From Janthinobacterium sp. 67 (GTDB lineage Bacteria; Pseudomonadota; Gammaproteobacteria; Burkholderiales; Burkholderiaceae_D), in the NCBI RefSeq assembly GCF_002797895.1, contig NZ_PGES01000001.1, positions 372,001 to 436,000 of the forward strand: a stretch of 64,000 nt of DNA. The letters run 5' to 3'. Position numbers and translations under genes: made by a program. The first letter of the stretch is position 1, and every line of letters begins with the position of its first letter. Of the stretch, positions 1-8,440 are shown in pieces. Below the pieces are notes generated by a model, which saw nothing but the letters and a program-made list of their open reading frames with translations, did no database searches and was not told where the DNA came from.

Positions 1-205
1 TTATGCTTTTTGCTTGGCAATACCAATTTTTCTGTGCGCAGGCCGTTTGACCTTAAGTTACCTGCCGCACGGCTGGCTTGCGCGGATTCCGCTATGATGG
101 GAAAAAGTCATCGGCAAAGGCGCCCGCAGACCGCTGCGGCAGGGCGGCGCGCCCGGTGGCCGCCCGTGCAAGCCCTTCGTGAACCTTGATAGACGACGCC
201 AGCCC
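1..205. other. Non-coding region upstream of egtD
   Basis: No convincing gene is seen here. A TATGAT hexamer at 93-98 could be the -10 box for egtD, but no good -35 lies 16-18 bases upstream. A GC-rich inverted repeat (GGGCGGC at about 144 and GCCGCCC at about 160) could form a hairpin in the 5' untranslated region. The window begins inside this intergenic region, so the promoter context may be incomplete. Confidence 0.4.
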
Positions 206-1198
206 ATGACCATGCCACTTGCGCAACAGCAGTCCGATTTGTATCCCGCCAGCAACGCCGAAGCGGCCAGCGCCACTCCTGCCACGATAGCCGAGATCAG
301 CGCGGGCTTGCTGGCGCGCGATGCCTGGACTTCGCCCAAATACCTGTACGACGCGCTGGGCTCGAAACTGTTCGAAGCCATCTGCGCCTTGCCCGAGTAC
401 TATCCGACGCGCACCGAGGCGGCCATCTTCGCCCGCCATGGCGCCGAGATCGCCCATGCCGTGGGGCCGGGCAGCACCCTGATCGACCTGGGCGCGGGCA
501 ATTGCGCCAAGGCCGCCAGCCTGTTCCCTTTGCTGCACCCGGCGCAATATGTGGCCGTGGATATTTCCTATGAGTTTCTCAGCGAATCCTTGAGCCGGCT
601 GCAGCAGCGCTTCCCGCACATCGAGATGACGGGCCTGGGCCTGGATTTCTCCAGCCGCCTGGACTTGCCGGGCAGCGTGCGCGAGGCGCGGCGATTGTTC
701 TTTTATCCCGGCTCGTCCATCGGCAACTTTGCCCCCGAGCAAGCGACCGCCTTCTTGCGCCGCCTGCGCGCGAATGCGGACGGCGATGGCGGCCTGCTGA
801 TCGGCGTCGACCTGATCAAGGATGACGCCATCCTCGACGCGGCCTATGACGATGCGCTGGGCGTCACGGCCGCCTTCAACCTGAACATGTTGCGCCACGT
901 GAACGGGCTGATCGGCGCCGACTTCGACGTGCGCGCGTGGCAGCACCATGGCTTTTTCAATGCCGACGAGCGCCGCGTCGAGATGCACCTGGAAGCGCGC
1001 AGCGAGCAGCTTGTCCATTGGCAAGGCGGCCAGCGGCGCTTCGCGAAAGGCGAGCGCATCCATACGGAAGACAGCTACAAATACACGCGCGCCACCTTCG
1101 TCGGCTTGCTGGAACAGGCCGGGTTTTCCACCGTGCAAGTCTGGACGGACCCGCAGCAGTGGTTTGCCGTTATCTACGCCCGTGTAATTAGAGACTAA
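206..1198 (+). CDS. egtD: L-histidine N-alpha-methyltransferase EgtD (ergothioneine)
   Basis: EgtD adds three methyl groups from S-adenosylmethionine to the alpha-amino group of histidine to give hercynine, the first step of ergothioneine synthesis in the cytoplasm. The product from ATG 206 is 330 residues, normal for the family. The SAM site DLGAGNCAKA, the FYPGSSIGNF segment and LIGVDLIKD are visible, and the C-terminal YKYTRATFVGLLEQAGF matches the family. A GTG at 179 in the same frame is possible; neither start has a strong ribosome binding site. egtB follows after 8 bases, so the two should be one transcript. Identification is confident from the pair and the motifs. Confidence 0.93.
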   Translation: MTMPLAQQQSDLYPASNAEAASATPATIAEISAGLLARDAWTSPKYLYDALGSKLFEAICALPEYYPTRTEAAIFARHGAEIAHAVGPGSTLIDLGAGNCAKAASLFPLLHPAQYVAVDISYEFLSESLSRLQQRFPHIEMTGLGLDFSSRLDLPGSVREARRLFFYPGSSIGNFAPEQATAFLRRLRANADGDGGLLIGVDLIKDDAILDAAYDDALGVTAAFNLNMLRHVNGLIGADFDVRAWQHHGFFNADERRVEMHLEARSEQLVHWQGGQRRFAKGERIHTEDSYKYTRATFVGLLEQAGFSTVQVWTDPQQWFAVIYARVIRD

Positions 1199-1206
1199 AG
1201 GCGACG

Positions 1207-2439
1207 ATGCTGATCGATCACTACAACAAGGTGCGCCAGCACTCGCTGCTGCTGGCCGAACCGCTGTCCGACGAGGATTGCGGCGCGCAGTCGATGCCGG
1301 ACGCCAGTCCCGTGAAATGGCATCTCGCGCATACGACCTGGTTTTTTGAAACGTTTATCCTGGAAAGCATGGAAGTGGCGTTCGCGCCCTTCCACCCGGC
1401 CTTCCGCGTGCTGTTCAACTCGTATTACAACGGCGTGGGCGAGAAGCACCCGCGTGCCCAGCGGGGCTTGCTGACGCGCCCCGGCATGGCGCAGGTGCGC
1501 GCCTACCGGGCCAACGTCGATGCACGCATCGCGCGCCTGCTGGCGGGCGAACTGGCGCGCGACGAGCGCGAACGGCTGACCATGCTGCTGGCGCTGGGCC
1601 TCGAGCACGAGCAGCAGCACCAGGAGTTGCTGTTGACGGACGTCAAGCACCTGCTGGCGCAGAGCGCCCTGTTTCCCGCTTACCTGGACAACGCCGCGCC
1701 ACCAGCGCCGCAAGCTGCGCAGCCCACGGCCTGGCTCGCCTTTGACGGCGGCCTGGCGCAGATCGGCCATGCGGGCGACGGCTTTTGTTTCGACAATGAA
1801 TTGCCGCGCCACCCGCAGTACGTGGCGCCGTTCGAACTGGCCAGCGCGCTGGTGACGAATGGCGAATATCTCGCCTTTATCGAGGCGGGCGGCTACCGCA
1901 CGGCGCATTGGTGGCTGGCCGAAGGCTGGGACTGGGTGCGCGGCCAAAGCTTGCAGTGCCCGCTGTACTGGCAGCGCGACGAGGCCGGCCGCTGGCAGGA
2001 GTTCACTTTATATGGCTTGCGCCCGCTTGATGCGGCTGCGCCGGCCACGCATCTGTCGCTGTTCGAGGCGGACGCCTATGCGCACTGGGCTGGCGCGCGC
2101 CTGCCGACGGAAGCGGAGTGGGAGCTGGCGGCGCAAGGCACCGCCGTGGAAGTGGGCCAGCTGCATCCGGCCGCTGGCGCGCCGGGAACGGGATTGCGGC
2201 AAATGTTCGGCCACTGCTGGCAATGGACCAGCAGCAGCTACGCGCCGTATCCGGGCTACCGCACGGCGCCCGGGGCGCTCGGTGAATACAACGGCAAGTT
2301 CATGCTGAACCAGTATGTGCTGCGCGGCTCGTCCTGCGCCACGCCGGCCGGCCATGCGCGCGCCAGCTACCGCAATTTCTTCCCGGCCGGCGCGCGCTGG
2401 CAATTTTCCGGCGTTCGCCTGGCGCGCCAGGTGGAATAG
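1207..2439 (+). CDS. egtB: Hercynine oxygenase / sulfoxide synthase EgtB
   Basis: EgtB is a non-haem iron enzyme that joins hercynine to a thiol donor (cysteine or gamma-glutamylcysteine) using O2. The 410-residue product has an N-terminal DinB-type half carrying the iron ligands: His42 in HLAHTTWFFE and His134/His138 in HEQQHQE. The C-terminal half is of the formylglycine-enzyme type, with FGHCWQWTSSSYAPYPGY, VLRGSSCATP and a FSGVRLAR end. It sits 8 bases after egtD. The thiol donor cannot be told from the sequence, and no egtA, egtC or C-S lyase gene is nearby, so a lyase must be encoded elsewhere if ergothioneine is completed. Confidence 0.93.
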   Translation: MLIDHYNKVRQHSLLLAEPLSDEDCGAQSMPDASPVKWHLAHTTWFFETFILESMEVAFAPFHPAFRVLFNSYYNGVGEKHPRAQRGLLTRPGMAQVRAYRANVDARIARLLAGELARDERERLTMLLALGLEHEQQHQELLLTDVKHLLAQSALFPAYLDNAAPPAPQAAQPTAWLAFDGGLAQIGHAGDGFCFDNELPRHPQYVAPFELASALVTNGEYLAFIEAGGYRTAHWWLAEGWDWVRGQSLQCPLYWQRDEAGRWQEFTLYGLRPLDAAAPATHLSLFEADAYAHWAGARLPTEAEWELAAQGTAVEVGQLHPAAGAPGTGLRQMFGHCWQWTSSSYAPYPGYRTAPGALGEYNGKFMLNQYVLRGSSCATPAGHARASYRNFFPAGARWQFSGVRLARQVE

Positions 2440-2444
2440 CCCGT

Positions 2445-4046
2445 TTAGTTCAAGCGCGGGAGGGACGGGGCAGGGCGGGCCGGCGCCTTGGCGCTGGCGC
2501 TCTGTTCCAGCTTGAACTGGCTGACGAGGGTTTCCAGCTCGCCCGCCTGCTCATGCATGGCCGCCGCCGCCGCGGCCGCTTCCTCGACGAGGGCCGCATT
2601 CTGCTGCGTCGTCTGGTCCATCTGCATGATGGCGGCATTGATTTGCTCGATGCCTTCGCTCTGCTCGTGGTTGGCGACGCTGATTTCACCGACGATGGCG
2701 CTGACCCGCCCCACGCTGGCCACCACTTCATCCATCGTGGCGCCCGCCTGGCTGACCAGTTGCGCGCCTTGGCCGACCCTGTCGACGGAGTCGGCGATCA
2801 ATTCCTTGATTTCCTTGGCCGCCGCCGCCGACCTTTGCGCCAGGTTGCGTACTTCGGATGCGACCACGGCAAAGCCGCGTCCCTGCTCGCCGGCGCGGGC
2901 CGCCTCGACGGCCGCGTTCAGGGCGAGGATATTCGTCTGGAAGGCGATGCCGTCGATGACGGCGATGATGTCGACGATCTTGCGCGACGACGCGTTGATG
3001 GCGTCCATGGTGCCGACCACTTCCGCCATGGCCGAGCCGCCGCGCTGGGCGATTTCCGACGCCGAGCGGGCCAGGTTATCGGCCTGGCGCGCATTGTCGC
3101 TGTTGCTGCGCACGGTACCGGTCAGTTCGATCATCGACGAGGCCGTTTCTTCCAGCGCGCTGGCCTGTGCTTCCGTGCGGGCCGACAGGTCGGCATTGCC
3201 GCTGGCGATCTGGCTCGACGCCACGGCTATCGTGCCCGTGCCGCCGCGCACTTGTCCCACCAGGGTGGCCAGGTTGGTATTCATGTCGCGCAGCGCCTGC
3301 AGCAGCTGGCCCGCTTCATCCTTGCCGTCGGCCACGATCTTGCTGCTCAGGTCGCCGCCGGCCACGGCTTGCGCCACGCGCAGGGCATACGCGATCGGCG
3401 TCGTGATCGAGCGCGTGACCCGCCACGCAAAGAGCACGCCCAGCAGCAGGGCGGCCGTGCCCAGGCTGGCCATCAGCATATTGGCTGCGGAAATATTCTG
3501 CTGGATTTGCTGGCCGCCATGCACGACGACGTCGCGCTGGATATCGTTCAGGCGGTTCACCGTCTTTTGCAACTGGTTCAGGGCGGGCAGGGTATCGTCG
3601 CGCACGTGCTTGGCCGCTTCCGCACGCTGTCCCGCCACCAGCAGCTTGTCGGCCTGGCTGAACGAGACGACATAGGCCTTGCGCTGCTGCTTCAAGATGG
3701 ACAGCAGTTCCTTGCCTTCAGGCAGTACGATCAGGCGCTCGAGGATGGCCAGCGCATCGGTGATGGTGGCCTTGTTGGCGTCGATTTCGCCGTGGATGGC
3801 GCTGGCGCGGGCCGGATCTTCATGGATGAACAGTTCCAGCACCAGTGCCGCGTTCGACCGCGTCGTGCTGCGGATGGTGGCGATGGCGTCGGCCTTGGCC
3901 CAGTCTTTCTCGATGATGGCTTCGCTGAGCGCGCCGATCTTGTCCAGCCGGAACAGGCCCGTGCCTACCAGCACTGCCATCAGCAGCAGCACCACGCCAA
4001 AACCCGCACCCAGGCGCGTGCCTATCTTCATGTCCGTCAATTTCAT
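2445..4046 (-). CDS. Methyl-accepting chemotaxis protein
   Basis: A 533-residue transmembrane chemoreceptor. The N-terminus ([20 protein letters not shown]) is the first membrane segment. A roughly 160-residue periplasmic region looks like a four-helix-bundle ligand domain, followed by a second membrane segment near 190-210, a HAMP linker, and a cytoplasmic signalling hairpin with the conserved core [20 protein letters not shown]. The end is proline-rich ([13 protein letters not shown]) with no obvious CheR-tethering pentapeptide. The start ATG has GAGGGA 7 bases upstream. It converges with egtB (5 bases between stops) and is probably monocistronic. The ligand is unknown. Confidence 0.93.
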   Translation of the reverse strand: MKLTDMKIGTRLGAGFGVVLLLMAVLVGTGLFRLDKIGALSEAIIEKDWAKADAIATIRSTTRSNAALVLELFIHEDPARASAIHGEIDANKATITDALAILERLIVLPEGKELLSILKQQRKAYVVSFSQADKLLVAGQRAEAAKHVRDDTLPALNQLQKTVNRLNDIQRDVVVHGGQQIQQNISAANMLMASLGTAALLLGVLFAWRVTRSITTPIAYALRVAQAVAGGDLSSKIVADGKDEAGQLLQALRDMNTNLATLVGQVRGGTGTIAVASSQIASGNADLSARTEAQASALEETASSMIELTGTVRSNSDNARQADNLARSASEIAQRGGSAMAEVVGTMDAINASSRKIVDIIAVIDGIAFQTNILALNAAVEAARAGEQGRGFAVVASEVRNLAQRSAAAAKEIKELIADSVDRVGQGAQLVSQAGATMDEVVASVGRVSAIVGEISVANHEQSEGIEQINAAIMQMDQTTQQNAALVEEAAAAAAAMHEQAGELETLVSQFKLEQSASAKAPARPAPSLPRLN

Positions 4047-4099
4047 ACTGATTCCCTCGGTAGCTAATGATCTGTCTCCGGTGGTCTTGTTATGAAACG

Positions 4100-4128
4100 A
4101 TTATACGGTCGGTGATACCTGATTTGCA
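4100..4128 (-). promoter_or_regulatory. Probable promoter of the chemoreceptor gene
   Basis: On the minus strand TGCAAA (4128-4123) is followed after 17 bases by a perfect TATAAT (4105-4100), about 55 bases upstream of the chemoreceptor start. The -35 matches the sigma-70 consensus at only three of six positions. Confidence 0.5.
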
Positions 4129-4151
4129 CTACTAATTGCCCAATAGAAATG

Positions 4152-4187
4152 AAAAAGCGGCACGGCGATCAAGCCGTACCGCTTTTT
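4152..4187 (-). terminator. Intrinsic terminator of leuA
   Basis: Arms at 4152-4165 and 4174-4187 form a 14-bp stem with one G-T pair (read on the minus strand) around an 8-base loop, flanked by A5/T5 runs. It lies about 30 bases after the leuA stop and could also work in the other direction. Confidence 0.85.
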
Positions 4188-4215
4188 CTCCCTATGAAGG
4201 ATGCTTGATCCGTGC

Positions 4216-5922
4216 TCAGGCGGCGCTGGCGGTCACGTCGGCCGCTGTTGTTTTTTCGGCGTCCGTCTGCTTGATGCGGCGGTTCACGGCCGACAGGACG
4301 GCCTTGAACGAGGCGGTGACGATATTGCTGTCGATGGCGGCGCCGAACAGGGTAGGGCCGTTATCGAGGCGCAATTCCACATAGCAAGCCGCTTGCGCAT
4401 TGGCGCCGGAACCGATCGAGTGTTCATGGTAATCCATCAGCTTGATGTCGAGACCGAGCGCATTGACGAAGGCATCGATGGGACCGTTGCCGCCGCCTTG
4501 CAGGGCCAGCGGCGTCTGGCGGTGCGACAGGCTGATGTCGATCTGCACGGATTCGTCGCTGCTCGTGTCTTCCACCATGCGGTGCGAAGCGTAGGCGTAC
4601 GGCGCCGTCTGCTCCAGGTATTCCTTCTGGAAGATGTCATGGATATCCTGCGCGGCGATCTCGCGGCCCGTCGCGTCGGCCACGGCTTGCACGGCGCGCG
4701 AGAATTCGATCTGCAGGCGGCGCGGCAAGACCAGGCCGTACTCCTGTTCCAGCAAGTACGCCATGCCACCCTTGCCGGACTGGCTGTTGACGCGGATCAC
4801 GGCGTCGTAGCTGCGGCCCAGGTCGGCCGGGTCGATCGGCAAGTACGGCACTTCCCAGATGCTGTCCGGCTGTTGCTTGGCGAAACCTTTCTTGATTGCA
4901 TCCTGGTGCGAGCCGGAGAAGGCCGTAAATACCAGGTCGCCCGCATACGGGTGGCGCGGGTGGACGGGCAACTGGTTGCATTCCTCCACGCACTTGCGCA
5001 CGCTGTCGATGTCGGAGAAATCCAGGCCCGGGTGCACGCCCTGCGTGTACAAATTCATCGCCAAGGTCACCAGGTCGACGTTGCCGGTGCGCTCGCCATT
5101 GCCGAACAAGCAGCCTTCCACGCGGTCGGCGCCCGCCATCACGGCCAGTTCGGCCGAGGCGACGGCCGTGCCGCGGTCGTTATGCGGGTGCACGCTGATG
5201 ATGATGGAATCGCGGCGCGCCAGCTTGCGCGACATCCATTCGATCTGGTCCGCATACACGTTCGGCGTGCTGCATTCCACGGTCGACGGCAAGTTGATGA
5301 TCATCTTGTTGGCGGGTGTCGGCTTCCAGATGGCGCTGACGGCGTCGCAGATATGCTTGGAGAAATCGAGTTCCGTCGTCGAGAACGATTCCGGCGTGTA
5401 TTCGAAGCCCCATTCCGTTTGCGGATGCTGGGCCACCAGCTGTTTGACGAGGGTGGTGCCGGTGGTGGCGATATTCGTGATTTCCTCGCGCGACATGCCG
5501 AACACGACCTTGCGGAACACGGGCGCCACGGAGTTGTACAGGTGGACGATGGCGCGCTTGGCGCCGACAACGGATTCCACGGTGCGGCGGATCAGCTCTT
5601 CACGCGACTGTGTCAGCACGATGATGGTGACGTCGTCCGGGATGCGGCCTTCATCGACGAGCTTGCGCACGAAATCGAAATCCGTCTGCGATGCCGATGG
5701 GAAGCCCACTTCGATTTCCTTCAGGCCGATGGCGATCAGCATCTCGAAGAAACGCAGCTTCTTTTCCGCGCTCATCGGCTCGATCAGAGACTGGTTGCCG
5801 TCGCGCAAGTCGGTGCTCATCCAGATAGGCGGTTTGCTGATGATCTGGTTCGGCCATTGACGGTCGGTCAATTTAACTGGAGGAAAGGCGCGGTATTTGG
5901 AAGCTGGGTTTTGCAACATCAT
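4216..5922 (-). CDS. leuA: 2-isopropylmalate synthase
   Basis: LeuA condenses 2-oxoisovalerate with acetyl-CoA, the committed step of leucine synthesis. From ATG 5922 the product is 568 residues, the long form common in proteobacteria and actinobacteria. The TIM-barrel catalytic part has [10 protein letters not shown] near the N-terminus, metal ligands in SVHPHND, and GNGERTGN. The last ~130 residues are the LeuA dimer domain that binds leucine for feedback inhibition. An in-frame TTG at 5955 would add 11 residues, but AGGAG nine bases before ATG 5922 and the family-typical start [13 protein letters not shown] favour 5922. Upstream lies a leucine-rich leader peptide with its own promoter, suggesting control by leucine supply. 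Confidence 0.96.
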   Translation of the reverse strand: MMLQNPASKYRAFPPVKLTDRQWPNQIISKPPIWMSTDLRDGNQSLIEPMSAEKKLRFFEMLIAIGLKEIEVGFPSASQTDFDFVRKLVDEGRIPDDVTIIVLTQSREELIRRTVESVVGAKRAIVHLYNSVAPVFRKVVFGMSREEITNIATTGTTLVKQLVAQHPQTEWGFEYTPESFSTTELDFSKHICDAVSAIWKPTPANKMIINLPSTVECSTPNVYADQIEWMSRKLARRDSIIISVHPHNDRGTAVASAELAVMAGADRVEGCLFGNGERTGNVDLVTLAMNLYTQGVHPGLDFSDIDSVRKCVEECNQLPVHPRHPYAGDLVFTAFSGSHQDAIKKGFAKQQPDSIWEVPYLPIDPADLGRSYDAVIRVNSQSGKGGMAYLLEQEYGLVLPRRLQIEFSRAVQAVADATGREIAAQDIHDIFQKEYLEQTAPYAYASHRMVEDTSSDESVQIDISLSHRQTPLALQGGGNGPIDAFVNALGLDIKLMDYHEHSIGSGANAQAACYVELRLDNGPTLFGAAIDSNIVTASFKAVLSAVNRRIKQTDAEKTTAADVTASAA

Positions 5923-6158
5923 GATCGGGTACTCCTGAAGATAGGGGGAAATCAATGGTTGTGGCGCAAGCTTGCCGGGCGGCCACGAGACACTAGGCCA
6001 GGCAAGCGATCGGTAGCGGTAGCAGAGCGGCTGCGATGCCAGCGGGGGCGGTCGCAGTGGGAATTACGTGTACGAATGGGGATGGTGCAAACATCATCAA
6101 ACCTTCCAGGGTTTTTGAAACATGCCGGCGTGTGGCCAGGCGAAGCAAAGCGGCAAAC

Positions 6159-6227
6159 TTATGCGCGTGCTAGGTGTAGTCGCGATAGCGACAGCAGGGA
6201 AGGGGATGGATGTTTGAAGGAGGACAT
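6159..6227 (-). CDS. Putative leucine leader peptide (leuL-like)
   Basis: A 22-codon reading frame lies about 240 bases upstream of leuA on the same strand. Its second half reads SLLSLSRLHLARA: five leucines within nine codons, three of them CTA, a codon that is rare in this GC-rich genome. This is the pattern of a translated leader whose ribosome stalls when charged leucine tRNA is scarce. No ribosome binding site is seen, but a strong promoter ends six bases before the ATG, so transcription should begin at or very near the A of the start codon (a leaderless message). No clear U-tract terminator was found between it and leuA, so the downstream mechanism is open. Confidence 0.6.
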   Translation of the reverse strand: MSSFKHPSPSLLSLSRLHLARA

Positions 6228-6233
6228 ACACTC

Positions 6234-6263
6234 AATGTAAGGGAAGTCGGGCCTGGCTGTCAA
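6234..6263 (-). promoter_or_regulatory. leuL-leuA promoter
   Basis: Minus-strand TTGACA (6263-6258, perfect -35), an 18-base spacer and TACATT (6239-6234, four of six for -10). The ATG of the leader peptide begins at 6227, six bases after the -10. The promoter sits directly downstream of the barstar-like gene stop, which separates leuA transcription from that gene. Confidence 0.75.
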
Positions 6264-6274
6264 GCGTTTCCGTT

Positions 6275-6571
6275 CTACAGGTAATGCACGTGTGTCGCTC
6301 CGTCCGGCGCATCTTGCGTATCCTGCGCCATGCGCGTCAGGATGCGCTGCAGGGTGGCCGCTTCGTGGGGCAGGCGCGCGGCGAAGGCCGGCCAGCCGCG
6401 CAGCTCGATCCGTTGCGGCATGTCCACCAGGCCCGTGATGGCGTCCCAGAATGCATCCCAGTTCATGCCGTAGAAGGATGGGAAAGCCAGCGCGGCCGCC
6501 AAGGCCGCATGCAGCTGGCGCGGCGAGCTGATCTCGCTCAAGTCGATTGTTACAAGGGCTTGTCGATTCAT
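6275..6571 (-). CDS. Barstar-family protein
   Basis: A 98-residue protein of the barstar fold. FPSFYGMNWDAFWDAITG is the family hallmark: the helix-loop carrying the acidic and aromatic residues that barstar uses to plug the active site of barnase-type ribonucleases. The N-terminal strand (ALVTIDLSEI) and spacing also fit. No barnase-like or other toxin gene lies next to it, so it is either an orphan immunity protein or one of the chromosomal barstar relatives of unknown target. It precedes leuA on the same strand, but leuA has its own promoter. The RNase T2 gene at 42990 is unrelated to barnase and is not an obvious partner. Confidence 0.85.
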   Translation of the reverse strand: MNRQALVTIDLSEISSPRQLHAALAAALAFPSFYGMNWDAFWDAITGLVDMPQRIELRGWPAFAARLPHEAATLQRILTRMAQDTQDAPDGATHVHYL

Positions 6572-6766
6572 GCTGTTTGATGTTCTGACTTAGTGGGAGC
6601 AAGTAAATAAACCAGGCGCCAGTCTAGCAGCAGGGGCGGCGCGCACGCTTCTCCTGGACCTTGTCACCATCAACATTTAAGACCGCCTTCAGTGCCGGTG
6701 GTCCCGCTTGCGCTACAATCGGCTCTCCTTTATTGCCACTGCCGCGCGCGGTTCCCACTCTCCACC

Positions 6767-7678
6767 ATGTTCCCTAAACGCCTGACCCTGCTTGCCCTGG
6801 CCGCCTTTGTGCTGGCCGGCTGCGATACCACCGCCCCGAAACCCGTCCAGGTGCTGACGCCTCCCGAACCGATGGCCGTGACGCCGCGCAAGATCAAGAT
6901 CGGCCTGGCGCTGGGCGGCGGCGCGGCGCGCGGTTTCGCCCATATCGGCGTGATCAAGGCGCTCGAATCGCAGGGCATCCAGGCTGACATCGTCACCGGC
7001 ACGAGCGCCGGCAGCGTGGTGGGCGCCATGTATGCGGCGGGCAATTCCGGCTTCGCCCTGCAAAAGATGGCCTTCGACATGGACGAGGCGGCCATTTCCG
7101 ACTGGGCCTTGCCCCTGTTCGGCAAGTCGTCCGGCGTGCTGAAAGGCGAGGCGCTGCAAAGCTATGTCAACAAGGCCGTCGGCGGCGTCCCGCTGGAAAA
7201 ACTCAAGATTCCATTTGGTGTGGTGGCGACCGACCTCAAGAATGGCCAGCCGATCCTGTTTCAGCGCGGCAATACCGGCATGGCCGTGCGCGCCTCGTCG
7301 GCCGTGCCCGGCGTATTCCAGCCCGTGACGATCGCCGGTCACACTTATGTAGATGGCGGCCTCGTCGCTCCCGTGCCCGTGCGCTTTGCCCGAGACATGG
7401 GCGCCGATTTCATCATCGCCGTGAATATTTCGTCGCAAACGGATACCCAGAAGGCCATCAGCTCGATGGAGGTGCTGATGCAGACGTTCGCCATCATGGG
7501 CCAGCGCATCAACCAGTTTGAACTCAAGGATGCCGACGTGGTGATCCAGCCCAGCCTGGGCACCATGAAGGGCAACGATTTCAACAGCCGCAACCAGGCC
7601 ATCCTGGCGGGCGAGCAGGCGACCTTTGCCGTGATGGCGCAGCTCAAGCAAAAGCTGAAAGCGAAGCGCGAGCAGTAA
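6767..7678 (+). CDS. Patatin-like phospholipase, lipoprotein (RssA-like)
   Basis: A 303-residue serine hydrolase with the patatin fold. From ATG 6767 the protein has a lipoprotein signal (TLLALAAFVLAGC), so it is expected to be lipidated and face the periplasm. The oxyanion motif is GLALGGGAARGFAHIG, the nucleophile is the serine of GTSAGS, and the catalytic aspartate lies in DGGLVAPVPV. It is close to the RssA group but carries a lipobox. The frame extends upstream to 6692, but that would destroy the signal peptide. A TACAAT at 6713-6718 may be its -10 box. The gene is single; the substrate is unknown. Confidence 0.88.
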   Translation: MFPKRLTLLALAAFVLAGCDTTAPKPVQVLTPPEPMAVTPRKIKIGLALGGGAARGFAHIGVIKALESQGIQADIVTGTSAGSVVGAMYAAGNSGFALQKMAFDMDEAAISDWALPLFGKSSGVLKGEALQSYVNKAVGGVPLEKLKIPFGVVATDLKNGQPILFQRGNTGMAVRASSAVPGVFQPVTIAGHTYVDGGLVAPVPVRFARDMGADFIIAVNISSQTDTQKAISSMEVLMQTFAIMGQRINQFELKDADVVIQPSLGTMKGNDFNSRNQAILAGEQATFAVMAQLKQKLKAKREQ

Positions 7679-7737
7679 GCGATAGCGCCACCGCGCATTT
7701 CGTATACAATTTTGTTTCAACATAACAAGGATGCACC

Positions 7738-8145
7738 ATGCAATCGAAACCGATTTTGACACTGGACGACGTAAAGAAAATCGCTGCCGCCGCCGAAGCG
7801 GAAGCGGTCAAGAATAACTGGGCGGTCACGATCGCCATCGTCGACGACGGCGGCCATCTGCTGTGGCTGCAGCGCATGGATGGCGTGGCGCCGATCTCGT
7901 CGCACATCGCTCCATCGAAAGCGAAGACGGCCGCACTGGGCCGCCGCGAATCGCGCATCTATGAAGAGATGATCAATGGCGGCCGCGTGTCCTTCCTGAG
8001 CGCACCGGAAATCGACGGCTTGCTCGAAGGCGGCGTGCCTATCGTGTACGAAGGCCACTACGTGGGCGCCGTCGGCGTCTCGGGCGTGAAATCGGCGGAA
8101 GATGCGCAAATCGCCAAAGCGGGCATCGCCGCTCTGACGGCCTAA
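7738..8145 (+). CDS. GlcG/HbpS-family (DUF336) protein
   Basis: A 135-residue protein of the GlcG/HbpS family, small cytoplasmic alpha/beta proteins often found near haem, glycolate or diol metabolism genes; some bind haem. Family signs are the N-terminal LTLDDVKKIAAAAEAEA helix, VTIAIVDDGGHLLWLQRMDG and the C-terminal VGAVGVSGVKSAEDAQIA. There is no signal peptide. It has its own probable -10 (ATACAAT near 7703) and an AAGGA before the start, and a terminator behind it, so it is a one-gene unit. No neighbour indicates a specific role. Confidence 0.85.
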   Translation: MQSKPILTLDDVKKIAAAAEAEAVKNNWAVTIAIVDDGGHLLWLQRMDGVAPISSHIAPSKAKTAALGRRESRIYEEMINGGRVSFLSAPEIDGLLEGGVPIVYEGHYVGAVGVSGVKSAEDAQIAKAGIAALTA

Positions 8146-8168
8146 GTAGTAACCGATATTGCTTTGCA

Positions 8169-8199
8169 AGCCGCTCCGCGCAAGCCGGGCGGCTTTTTT
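8169..8199 (+). terminator. Intrinsic terminator after the GlcG-like gene
   Basis: AGCCGC (8169-8174) pairs with GCGGCT (8189-8194), followed by a run of six T. It lies about 25 bases after the stop codon and separates this gene from the carA promoter. Confidence 0.8.
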
Positions 8200-8260
8200 C
8201 ATGGGGCGGGGGATTTATGCTGCTGTGCAAAAAAATGCCGGGGCTTCTGTATTTTCTTCC

Positions 8261-8289
8261 TTGTGGAAAAGCTTCCTTTTGGTTATAAT
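8261..8289 (+). promoter_or_regulatory. carAB promoter
   Basis: TTGTGG (8261-8266), a 17-base spacer and a perfect TATAAT (8284-8289). Transcription would start near 8296, leaving a leader of about 145 bases before carA. Confidence 0.7.
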
Positions 8290-8295
8290 TCAAAG

Positions 8296-8440
8296 GTTTA
8301 GCCAATCACACATATACCGTAGCGACTACCCATCCCCTCATTCAAAATGACCGTTGAAACACCCTGAGTGCATCTGGCTCGGGTATCTAGGCGGTCGGTC
8401 TGACGTGGCGCAGCTACGGTAACTTTATCAGGAGTTGCCC
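8296..8440 (+). promoter_or_regulatory. Structured 5' leader of carAB
   Basis: The predicted leader is enclosed by a perfect 8-bp long-range pairing: ACCGTAGC at 8316-8323 with GCTACGGT at 8413-8420, which ends just before the ribosome binding site. Inside it TACCC (8327-8331) can pair with a downstream GGGTA, and GACCG (8349-8353) with CGGTC. A six-codon frame (MTVETP, 8347-8367) lies within, without a ribosome binding site. carAB is commonly controlled by pyrimidines, arginine or purines, so a cis-acting RNA here is plausible, but no ligand can be named. Confidence 0.5.

Noticed and set aside
1..60. A minus-strand frame ending with TAA at position 1-3
   Set aside because: It is limited upstream by another TAA at 58-60 and has no start codon, so it is not the end of a gene.
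2553..4067. A 504-codon plus-strand frame over the chemoreceptor
   Set aside because: Antisense shadow; rich in His, Arg, Gln and Gly with no family pattern.
4201..6240. A 679-codon open frame on the plus strand over leuA
   Set aside because: It is the antisense of leuA; the opposite strand has clear family motifs, while this frame is His/Arg/Val-rich as expected from reversed GC-rich codons.
6159..6602. A 147-residue protein ending with the leucine leader sequence
   Set aside because: Most of it is an alternative frame of the barstar gene and it runs across the leu promoter; only the last 22 codons after the promoter are taken as a leader.
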